This document shows, one piece after another, positions 14,286 to 20,219 of a DNA stretch of 20,219 bases. This DNA is from an uncultured Bacteroidales bacterium. GTDB lineage: Bacteria; Bacteroidota; Bacteroidia; Bacteroidales; Porphyromonadaceae. The position numbers and the translations under genes are program-made. The number at the start of each line of letters is the position of its first letter. The stretch's first letter is position 1. The stretch lies in assembly GCA_902489445.1 (NCBI GenBank), contig CABTZX010000029.1, positions 1 to 20,219 of the forward strand. The letters are read 5' to 3'. Under the pieces are notes generated by a model. The model was not told the DNA's origin. It did no database searches and saw only the letters and a list, made by a program, of their open reading frames with translations.

Positions 14286-15893
14286 CTATTTATATTGAGA
14301 AATCAGTATATGCTTGATATTATCCCCGATTATCTCTGTTCGATAAGCCTTTTCGGGAGAGTTGGTTTCAGGGAAGTCCGCTCTGTAGTGAACGCCGCGG
14401 CTTTCCGTGCGCAGCAAAGTAGCCTTAAAGATGGTTTGCGCCAGCTTGATCCGTGCGGAAAGCACTTCGCGAGCAAAAAGAGTATGGTCATCTTTAGCGC
14501 TTCCGATAACCGACTTTTCCAGCTTATCAAGCTTTTGAAGCCCCTTATTGAGAGAAGCTTCCGTGCGGACGATACCGCAATGTTTCATCAAAATCTTACC
14601 AATTTTGCGCATTGCGGGTTCCTCTTTTTCCTTTTGCCAGCGTAGTTCCCGTTGCGCATCAAAGGTGCGGAGCGTTAAATCGGGTAATTCGGTGCAGCAG
14701 GGAGTATCCTTTTGCGGATTATCCATAATATGCCTTGCGATGCGATAACCGAACACAATGCACTCAATCAACGAATTTGACGCCAAACGGTTCGCACCCA
14801 TCACGCCGGTGGAAGCTGCTTCCCCAACGGCATAAAGCCCCTCTATGTTGGTGGCACCATTCAGATTGGTGGCAATTCCGCCTACCGTGTAATGAGCGGC
14901 AGGAGCTACCGGTATGCCGGTAGCAAAGTCCAAGCCCAACTTCTTGCAGTGCGCCGCAATAGTGGGGAAACGTTTCATCAAACGCTCACGGGAGATATGC
15001 GCCGTGGATAGCGTTACATAGGGGAGTTCAGAGCGTTGCATTTCGGAAAAAATAGCACGCGCCACCTCATCCCGGGGGGAAAGTTCAGCAAGCGGATACT
15101 TATCCTTCATAAAACGTTCGCCCTTTTCGTTCAAAAGGTAGGCACCTTCGCCCCGAACCGCCTCGCTAATCAGAAAGGCGTTACCGGTTTCGCTGTAAAG
15201 AGCCGTAGGATGGAATTGCATAAACTCCAGATCCATCAACCGAGCTCCGGCACGAAATGCCGCAGAGGTACCGTCTCCCAACGAAAAAGGCGGGTTGGTT
15301 GTGGGAATATAGAGCGCGCCGCATCCACCGGTAGCCAGTACAACCGCCTTGGCACCATAGTACTCTTCTTTGTAAGTATGCTCGTTCAGCACCTTTACAC
15401 CAAGGCAGCGCCCCTCTTTTACCACTAATGAGGATAGAAAGTGATGATCCAATATGGTGATACGCTCGTTGTGGAGCACCTGCGAGATCATAAATTGCGT
15501 TACAAGTCGCCCTGTGGCATCGCCGCCTGCATGCAGAATTCGGTGATGATGATGCCCGCCTTCCAAGCCAAGAGCCAAGTGACCGTTTTCCTCATCAAAC
15601 TTCATTCCCAAGGAGATTAGGTCATCAATGCGCTTAGGTGCTTCCTCCACGAGCAGAGAAACAGCATCTTCGCGGCAAAGACCCCGTCCAGCCACAATCG
15701 TATCCTTAAAGTGATCCGCCGTTGTATCCTCGGCATCCGTAACGGCAGCCATTCCGCCTTGTGCGAAGTAGGAATTGCTTTCCTCCAGTCCGGCGCGTGC
15801 CATTAGCAGAACTTGGCTCTTACGGCTCAGAATGTGTGCCGTATAGAGCCCTGCTAAGCCACCACCTACCACAATGTAACCTTGCTCTTTCAT
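14286..15893 (-). CDS. nadB: L-aspartate oxidase NadB
   Basis: 535 residues, the usual size. NadB oxidises L-aspartate to iminoaspartate with FAD, the first step of de novo NAD synthesis. The N-terminal dinucleotide fold is YIVVGGGLAGLYTAHIL (Gly10, 12, 15). Family motifs follow in order: ESNSYFAQGGMAAV, GGHHHHRILHAGGDATG, MDLEFMQFHPTALY, GIPVAPAAHYTVGGI and MGANRLASNSLIEC. Many homologues have His where this one has Met before GANR. A C-terminal helical domain ends near HILISQYK. It begins 38 bases after dnaJ, and a -7-like box lies just before its ATG, so it may be transcribed both with dnaJ and separately. Confidence 0.96.
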   Translation of the reverse strand: MKEQGYIVVGGGLAGLYTAHILSRKSQVLLMARAGLEESNSYFAQGGMAAVTDAEDTTADHFKDTIVAGRGLCREDAVSLLVEEAPKRIDDLISLGMKFDEENGHLALGLEGGHHHHRILHAGGDATGRLVTQFMISQVLHNERITILDHHFLSSLVVKEGRCLGVKVLNEHTYKEEYYGAKAVVLATGGCGALYIPTTNPPFSLGDGTSAAFRAGARLMDLEFMQFHPTALYSETGNAFLISEAVRGEGAYLLNEKGERFMKDKYPLAELSPRDEVARAIFSEMQRSELPYVTLSTAHISRERLMKRFPTIAAHCKKLGLDFATGIPVAPAAHYTVGGIATNLNGATNIEGLYAVGEAASTGVMGANRLASNSLIECIVFGYRIARHIMDNPQKDTPCCTELPDLTLRTFDAQRELRWQKEKEEPAMRKIGKILMKHCGIVRTEASLNKGLQKLDKLEKSVIGSAKDDHTLFAREVLSARIKLAQTIFKATLLRTESRGVHYRADFPETNSPEKAYRTEIIGDNIKHILISQYK

Positions 15894-15901
15894 ATCCCTC
15901 G

Positions 15902-15909
15902 CAAAGGTA
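15902..15909 (-). promoter_or_regulatory. -7 element between dnaJ and nadB
   Basis: On the minus strand TACCTTTG matches TAnnTTTG and is followed by C. It ends 8 bases before the nadB start, so its transcript would be nearly leaderless. No -33 TTG is visible at normal spacing. Confidence 0.35.
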
Positions 15910-15931
15910 ACAAATGAAAACGAACGGATGC

Positions 15932-17104
15932 TTAGCGAAGCATATCTCTATACTTACGATCTAAGCCGGCACGATCGCTTTCCGTAGGCTTAAAGCCCTG
16001 CATTCCCTTTATTGAGGAAACCAACTTCCGCTCCTCGTCATTAAGGGTACGTGGAATGAACACGTTCACATTGACCAGCAGATCGCCCATTACAGAGCTG
16101 CCCGTATTTACTTCGGGCAATCCCTTATTGCGCAGACGAAGTATCTTACCCGGCTGCGTACCCGGTTCTACCTTTATGCGTGCCCGTCCAGTGATAGTTG
16201 GTATTTCCACCTCTCCGCCTTCGATGGCAGTGCTGATGGGGATCAGCAGATTATATATCAAGTCGTTTCCGTTACGGATAAGGTTTTTGTCCTCTTCCTC
16301 ATCAATAATGACGTACAAGTCGCCCGGAATGCCACCCTTAGGAGCTGCATTGCCCTTTCCTTCGAGCGTTAAATGCATACCTTTCGCCACACCGGGCGGA
16401 ACTCTAAAGGTAACTTCCTCTTCGCCGCGTTCAACTCCACGCCCGTGACAATGCGTACAGGGTTGGGTTATGATGGTACCGGTTCCGCCACAACTCGGGC
16501 AGGTCGTTTGGGTTCGCATCGCGCCAAAGAACGTATTGGATACTTCCGTCACTACACCTGAACCGTGGCATTGACTACAAGTTTTGCGTCCATCTGCCGA
16601 AGTGGTGCATTCCCCATGACACACGTGGCAAACAACGTCCTTACGCACCTTCAGCCGCTTCTCAACGCCGTTAAGAATTTCCTTGAGGGTCAGCTTGAGC
16701 TTTATCCTCAGATCACTTCCTTTGATTACGGCCTGTTGTTGCCGTGACCCACCGAAACCGCCAAAGCCGCCAAAACCGCCGAACGCACTGCCAAAATGTC
16801 CGCCAAAGATATCGCCAAACTGACTAAAGATATCCTCCATAGTCATTCCTTGTCCGGAGAAACCGCCACCGGCTCCACTCATTCCGGCATGCCCGAATTG
16901 ATCGTAGCGGGCACGTTTATCCTTGTCGCTCAGTACGGCATACGCCTCACTGACCTCTTTGAAGCGTTCCTCCGCCTCCTTATTCCCGGGATTTTTATCC
17001 GGGTGATACTTCAGAGCCAGCTTGCGATACGCCTTTTTCAGTTCCTCGTCGGTGGCATTCTTCGCTACCCCCAGAACTTCGTAATAATCTCTTTTTTCAG
17101 CCAT
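15932..17104 (-). CDS. dnaJ: Chaperone DnaJ (Hsp40)
   Basis: 390 residues. DnaJ delivers unfolded substrates to DnaK and stimulates its ATPase. The J domain (1-70) carries LKYHPDKNPG with His34-Pro35-Asp36. A Gly/Phe-rich linker spans about 73-120, including repeated GGFGGFGG. The zinc domain (159-223) has four motifs: CHVCHGEC, CSQCHGSG, CPSCGGTG and CTHCHGRG. The first departs from CxxCxGxG by a Cys in place of the last Gly. The substrate-binding C-terminal domains follow, with VPPGVAKGMHL and GDLLVNVNVFIP. It lies 44 bases after grpE, with which it is surely cotranscribed. This full type I architecture rules out a DnaJ-like specialist. Confidence 0.97.
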   Translation of the reverse strand: MAEKRDYYEVLGVAKNATDEELKKAYRKLALKYHPDKNPGNKEAEERFKEVSEAYAVLSDKDKRARYDQFGHAGMSGAGGGFSGQGMTMEDIFSQFGDIFGGHFGSAFGGFGGFGGFGGSRQQQAVIKGSDLRIKLKLTLKEILNGVEKRLKVRKDVVCHVCHGECTTSADGRKTCSQCHGSGVVTEVSNTFFGAMRTQTTCPSCGGTGTIITQPCTHCHGRGVERGEEEVTFRVPPGVAKGMHLTLEGKGNAAPKGGIPGDLYVIIDEEEDKNLIRNGNDLIYNLLIPISTAIEGGEVEIPTITGRARIKVEPGTQPGKILRLRNKGLPEVNTGSSVMGDLLVNVNVFIPRTLNDEERKLVSSIKGMQGFKPTESDRAGLDRKYRDMLR

Positions 17105-17148
17105 TTGCTTTATTCTTACACAATGCCTGCAGCACTGTGCCTAAATTC

Positions 17149-17733
17149 TTACTGAGCCACTACCACATCGGCGTAGCGAAGCACTTTATCGTGCAACTTA
17201 TAGCCGCGCTTGGTACAGTCCATCACAATGCCGGCGGCATACTCTTCCGTTGCCGGCACGGTAGCCACTGCCTGCTGCTCGCTCATATTGAACGGCTTGC
17301 CTACAGGGTCCATCGGCTCAACGCCCTGAGCTTTCAGATACGCTTCAAACTTGGTTTGAATCAGAGCAATCCCCTCCTTGAGCGCCTCGATACTATCAGA
17401 TGTATCGATATGTTGCCGAGCACGTTCCAAATCGTCCACTACGGGCAACAGAGCCGAGAGAGTCTTTTCGCCTCCATGCAATAGTAAATCGCTTTTCTCT
17501 TTCAGCGTCCGCTTCCGATAGTTATCGTATTCGGCGGCGAGCCGAAGATATTTATCCTCCAGAACATCATGCTCCTCGCGAGCCGTAGCGAGCGCCTCTT
17601 CCAATTCGGATAGACGTGCCGAGCAGGTCTCATCGGTAGTCCCTTCCTGTTCAGGCTGTAGGGGTTCTTCCGGCTTTATTTCGTGCTTCTTTTGCCCCTC
17701 TTTCTTCATATCTTTATTTTGTTTTGTTCCCAT
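17149..17733 (-). CDS. grpE: Nucleotide exchange factor GrpE
   Basis: 194 residues. GrpE releases ADP from DnaK. A charged, disordered N-terminus (KKEGQKKHEIKPEEPLQPEQ) leads into a long coiled coil from about 40 (RLSELEEALATAREEHDVLE), which forms the dimer. The conserved RLAAEYDNYRKRTLKEK and ALLPVVDDLERA follow, and the beta domain ends with MDCTKRGYKLHDKVLRYADV. An alternative start is the ATG at 17709, nine codons in; neither start has a strong ribosome site. dnaK is not in the window. It starts the heat-shock transcript behind a promoter whose -33 box lies in a palindrome. Confidence 0.95.
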   Translation of the reverse strand: MGTKQNKDMKKEGQKKHEIKPEEPLQPEQEGTTDETCSARLSELEEALATAREEHDVLEDKYLRLAAEYDNYRKRTLKEKSDLLLHGGEKTLSALLPVVDDLERARQHIDTSDSIEALKEGIALIQTKFEAYLKAQGVEPMDPVGKPFNMSEQQAVATVPATEEYAAGIVMDCTKRGYKLHDKVLRYADVVVAQ

Positions 17734-17773
17734 TGTTTCTGTTTCTTGGTTTATTCCTTCTACTCCATTAATG

Positions 17774-17806
17774 CAAAAAGAGTACCATTACCTATTTGGG
17801 GACAAA
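17774..17806 (-). promoter_or_regulatory. grpE-dnaJ promoter
   Basis: On the minus strand TTTG (17806-17803) is followed after 21 bases by TCTTTTTG (17781-17774), one mismatch from TAnnTTTG. The implied start near 17767 gives a leader of about 34 bases before grpE. The -33 box lies inside the palindrome at 17798-17814. Confidence 0.45.
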
Positions 17807-17814
17807 AAGTCCCC
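17798..17814. promoter_or_regulatory. Palindrome over the grpE -33 box, candidate operator
   Basis: GGGGAC-AAAAA-GTCCCC is a perfect 6-bp inverted repeat with a 5-base centre. It covers the predicted -33 TTTG of grpE. It does not resemble the CIRCE element of HrcA. A third matching arm, TTTTGTCCC, lies at 17827-17835 and could pair instead with GGGACAAAA. Confidence 0.4.
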
Positions 17815-17860
17815 CTCTTCCTACTCTTTTGTCCCGAAAACCTCGCTTACGGATGAAGAA

Positions 17861-17888
17861 CAGGCACCCCTCGCATAAGGAGTGCCTG
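17861..17888 (-). terminator. Terminator of the outer-membrane protein gene
   Basis: CAGGCACTCCT and AGGGGTGCCTG pair on minus-strand RNA, including one U-G pair that would be a C-A mismatch on the plus strand. The following TTCTTC is only weakly T-rich. It lies 26 bases after the stop codon. Confidence 0.75.
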
Positions 17889-17913
17889 TATTCAAGTATA
17901 TTGAAATTCTTTC

Positions 17914-18654
17914 TTAGAAAAGATATGTAAGGGCTAAGGATGAAAGCCCTGGATAAATCGTGCAGTTATACGATGGCGCAAAAGGTGTTTTGTAGAGTTC
18001 CGTAATTTCCTGTTGGTAGGTTAGCCCTATCAGCCAATTGCGCGTAATCTCCATATCTACGCCACCCATCAATCCGAATCCGAAACGATCAAATCCGTAC
18101 AAGATTACATCCTCGTTTGAGCCGTCAGTAAGTGAAACTGAGCGGTGTTCGGGAGTTCGGCCCACAGCATAAGGGTTAAATGACGTGTCTATTGCGGAAA
18201 CCGTTGCCTTGGAATAAAGCCCTATGCGTCCGTAGATACCGAATCTGAGCGACAAGGCTCTTTTCCCCAAATCCATCTTTATTCCGGTTTGAAGCGGAAT
18301 TGCCAAGTCGAGTGTATGGTAGCTAAAACCCTTTATTGGCATATTGAGGAACTTTGCGATATTTCTTTTGGCTATTTCATGCGACATCATATCACGCCCC
18401 GAATATTGGAAGTTCAATCCGCTTTGGAGAAAAAACGCATTTCCGTGATGCTCTTGAAACTCATAACGCACCACTCCACCAATGTTACAGCCAATCTGAG
18501 GACGGCTGAAGTGTTCTGATCTTACATCCGAACTATTTATGGAAAGCTCTACCATGGGACCATAGTGAAACCCCTGCGCATGCACGGCAACAGAAAACAA
18601 GGATGTGAGAACTACCAAAACAAAACCAACTCGAATAACTCTAATTCTTTTCAT
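17914..18654 (-). CDS. Outer-membrane beta-barrel protein (PorT-like), unknown function
   Basis: 246 residues. A signal peptide ends near VAVHA-Q (residue 26). The rest alternates polar and hydrophobic residues in strands with short turns, for example NAFFLQSGLNFQYSG, LDLAIPLQTGIKMDLG, LSLRFGIYGRIGLYSKA and WLIGLTYQQEITELY. The protein ends SSLALTYLF, with the terminal Phe usual in outer-membrane barrels. The length suggests 8-10 strands. It resembles the small outer-membrane beta-barrel / PorT-like group of Bacteroidetes, but nothing points to a substrate. It stands alone, with its own terminator and an upstream promoter that would give a leader of about 160 bases. Confidence 0.82.
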   Translation of the reverse strand: MKRIRVIRVGFVLVVLTSLFSVAVHAQGFHYGPMVELSINSSDVRSEHFSRPQIGCNIGGVVRYEFQEHHGNAFFLQSGLNFQYSGRDMMSHEIAKRNIAKFLNMPIKGFSYHTLDLAIPLQTGIKMDLGKRALSLRFGIYGRIGLYSKATVSAIDTSFNPYAVGRTPEHRSVSLTDGSNEDVILYGFDRFGFGLMGGVDMEITRNWLIGLTYQQEITELYKTPFAPSYNCTIYPGLSSLALTYLF

Positions 18655-18823
18655 ATGATTTCTCTTTATTGTTTAATGCACTACTAATATTGCTCAAAAA
18701 TGCTGCCCCTATACTGATACTATTCTTTATTTCAATAACTATAGGACTCAAACAAGAGAAGAAAGAAAACCGGTGTTACCTCCGAATTTATCACACCCTC
18801 TCCGATATGATATCTTACAGACA

Positions 18824-18853
18824 CAAAAGTAGTATTTTTCCGAATACACACAA
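18824..18853 (-). promoter_or_regulatory. Promoter for the outer-membrane protein gene
   Basis: On the minus strand TTG (18853-18851) and TACTTTTG (18831-18824) are separated by 19 bases, the preferred spacing, and the -7 box matches TAnnTTTG exactly. This is the best promoter in the window. It implies a leader of about 160 bases, or a small RNA ahead of the gene. Nothing else notable lies at 18655-18823. Confidence 0.55.
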
Positions 18854-18976
18854 CAAAATGGTATGATACGCTTAGTATTTATAGCAATGAGTTATAAAAT
18901 CATTGAATTATCTGCAATCTCTCGCTCAATTCCTCAAAGTCCCTTTATCCATTATTTCGAAGGCGCTCGACCATTT

Positions 18977-19174
18977 CTTTGAAGAACGTCAATCATTTGT
19001 ACGTAGGTTCTCTATAGATTCTTTAAAGGATTCATATAAACCGTTTAAAGGATTTATACGCGTACTTAAAATGATTTGTACAAATCCTTTTAATGATTTA
19101 TCGAAGATGTACGTAGAAGAAGTTGAGAAAGTACGTAGAAACGGGTGAGGAAGTATCGATGAAATGTTCGTAAG
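18977..19174. repeat. Array of nine degenerate 22-bp repeats
   Basis: Units start at 18977 and every 22 bases to 19153. Their first eight bases are CTTTGAAG, GTACGTAG, CTTTAAAG, GTTTAAAG, CTTAAAAT, CTTTTAAT, GTACGTAG, GTACGTAG and GTATCGAT. GTACGTAG recurs at 18999, 19109 and 19131, distances of 110 (5 x 22) and 22. TTTAAAGGATTCATA and TTTAAAGGATTTATA lie 22 apart (19022, 19044). Second halves vary. The period is not a multiple of three in the single open frame crossing it, which argues against coding. Confidence 0.7.
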
Positions 19175-19244
19175 ATTGGGGGTCCCGGGATCAAAGGATA
19201 GGTCTTGTTGAGCGAGGATATGAATCTTTCGGCCTAAAAAGACA

Positions 19245-19298
19245 AAAGAAAAGCCCTCACCGAAGCGGGGCTAATATACAAGAAGTAGGGAGTGAGGG
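19245..19298 (-). terminator. Probable terminator of the second sigma-factor gene
   Basis: CCCTCAC (19260-19254 region) and GTGAGGG (19292-19298) form a 7-bp stem with a long loop. On the minus strand CTTTTCTTTTG follows. It lies 8 bases after the stop codon. The long loop makes it weaker than the other terminators here. Confidence 0.55.
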
Positions 19299-19305
19299 AA
19301 GGGTT

Positions 19306-19881
19306 CTATTCAAGCAATGCGCGCTTAATCTTATTGACAGCGTGATGGAAGGAGGCTTTCAGCGCGCCTTCGGAGGTACCGGTCAACTCGGATATTTCGC
19401 TATACGGAAGCTCTTCGTAATGCCTAAGCAGGAACACTTGTTGCTGTTTGGGTGGAAGGGTATCGATGGCGGCACGCAACTTAAGCTCCAGCTCGTCCCC
19501 GTCAAAGTAGGGATCAGCTGCAATCTGCTCTGCCCAATAGTCGTTGTCATCGTCCAACAGCGTAATATGTTCCTGTTTGCGCCGCTTCTCTTTAAGGAAC
19601 GACAGCGCTTCGAAGTACGCAATGCGGTACATCCAGGTGTAGAGCTTTGCTTCTCCGCGAAAGTGATCGATACCTCTCCAGACCCGCAACAGCACTTCCT
19701 GCAACACATCATCGGCATCCTCGTGCCGCGTTACCATGTAACGTATCTGTGCGTAGAGGCGCGCACTATACTTGTCCATCAACTCACCGAATGCGAGCCG
19801 CTTGGAGGCGGGATCTTGAAGCCGGCGGACTAAGTCCTTCTCTTCATCATCCGCTTGCGAGAGATTTTTTCGTCCAAACAT
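19306..19881 (-). CDS. ECF-family RNA polymerase sigma factor (RpoE-like)
   Basis: 191 residues. Region 2 covers about 27-100, with HEDADDVLQEVLLRVWRG (53-70) and AKLYTWMYRIAYFEALSFLK just after. Region 4 covers about 134-190, with DTLPPKQQQVFLLRHYEELP and the helix-turn-helix YSEISELTGTSEGALKASFH (160-179). The acidic linker between regions (LLDDDNDYW) is long. The start ATG shares its A with the stop of the upstream gene (TAATG), so translation is probably coupled. Unlike the other sigma factor here, no anti-sigma gene follows; its partner may be the upstream membrane protein. Close to the RpoE/SigW type of Bacteroidetes, but orthology is not shown. Confidence 0.94.
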   Translation of the reverse strand: MFGRKNLSQADDEEKDLVRRLQDPASKRLAFGELMDKYSARLYAQIRYMVTRHEDADDVLQEVLLRVWRGIDHFRGEAKLYTWMYRIAYFEALSFLKEKRRKQEHITLLDDDNDYWAEQIAADPYFDGDELELKLRAAIDTLPPKQQQVFLLRHYEELPYSEISELTGTSEGALKASFHHAVNKIKRALLE

Positions 19882-20219
19882 TATGCCTCTACGGGCGGAT
19901 CGCTTTCTCCCAATGTATCGTCCTGACCGGTGAGCGGTTCACTGCCTTCGAACTCGGCATCATTGATTGAGGAGAAATCCGGAAGCTGCGCAACGTCCGG
20001 AACGACTGTTTCGTCCTTGGGAGGAAGTTCGCGGTAATCGTAGTAGGAAAGCTTATCCTCCAATTGTTTGTTCCGTTCCTCCAACCCGGCGCAGGTTGCC
20101 TTCAGCTCCTTTACTTGGGCATCCGATTTGAGCCATCCCGCCACTCCGCGCACGGAAAGCCCAAGCGCCATAAGCGAAAGTGCGCCTAAACAGCCGAAAA
20201 CGGATACGGAACCATTATG
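19881..20219 (-). CDS. Membrane-anchored coiled-coil protein, partial at the window edge
   Basis: At least 112 residues; the frame stays open to the window edge. An ATG at 20171 would cut through the membrane segment, so the true start is probably outside the window. The visible N-terminus, GSVSVFGCLGALSLMALGLS and onward to GVAGWL, is one hydrophobic segment. A short coiled coil follows (VKELKATCAGLEERNKQLED), then an acidic, proline-containing tail of about 50 residues (LPPKDETVVPDVAQLPDF). No family recognised. Its stop codon overlaps the sigma-factor start by one base, so the two are made together. It could anchor or restrain the sigma factor, but that rests on position only. Confidence 0.75.
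   Translation of the reverse strand, partial: HNGSVSVFGCLGALSLMALGLSVRGVAGWLKSDAQVKELKATCAGLEERNKQLEDKLSYYDYRELPPKDETVVPDVAQLPDFSSINDAEFEGSEPLTGQDDTLGESDPPVEA

Noticed and set aside
18903..19148. Plus-strand open frame of about 81 codons starting at TTG
   Set aside because: It runs through the 22-bp array, whose period is not a multiple of three, and the encoded residues show no matching repeat or known domain.

Overview
The window reads as a chromosomal segment of a Bacteroidales bacterium, most likely Porphyromonas or a close relative. The evidence is: an exbB / small membrane protein / exbD / exbD cluster; DUF4252- and DUF4831-type secreted proteins that I know only from this phylum; promoter-like TAnnTTTG (-7) boxes; weak or absent Shine-Dalgarno sequences; and a separate tonB. 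There is no phage, integrase, transposase, plasmid or CRISPR signature. The coding part looks like stable core genome. The unusual material lies in the long gene-free gaps.

Layout. 1-660: no credible gene; a decamer tandem repeat at the window edge, then a stretch that could fold as a structured transcript. 665-6247 (all minus): a one-directional run, tonB, then a polyprenyl diphosphate synthase overlapping tatD by one base, then tRNA-Ser(GGA), then exbB - membrane protein - exbD - exbD, closed by a terminator whose G-U pairs fix it to the minus strand. Together these supply the TonB-ExbB-ExbD motor that powers outer-membrane import. 6315-7209: a 900-bp gap with inverted repeats and a degenerate tandem array. 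7210-8813 (plus): an ECF sigma factor, a membrane protein that may be its anti-sigma factor, and a secreted DUF4252 protein, closed by a strong terminator. 9032-12141 (plus): a DUF4831 exported protein and a POT-family peptide transporter, closed by a strong terminator. 12200-12386: a gap holding a palindromic 22-bp array. 12478-17733 (minus): grpE-dnaJ followed by nadB-nadC-nadA, pairing chaperone cofactors with de novo NAD synthesis from aspartate to nicotinate mononucleotide. 17914-18654 (minus): an outer-membrane beta-barrel protein with a good promoter. 18832-19244: a gap with a second 22-bp array. 19306-20219 (minus): an ECF sigma factor coupled by a TAATG overlap to a partial membrane-anchored coiled-coil protein that runs off the window.

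The main unexplained signal is a set of degenerate tandem arrays with a period of about 22 bp (two helical turns) in three separate intergenic gaps, plus a 10-bp-period array (one turn) at the left edge. They share spacing but not sequence, are not CRISPR, and are out of step with a reading frame. Also worth attention: a palindrome on the -33 box of the grpE-dnaJ promoter, two genes whose -7 box lies only 6-8 bases before the start codon, and a POT transporter with an apparent large periplasmic insertion and a changed ExxER motif.
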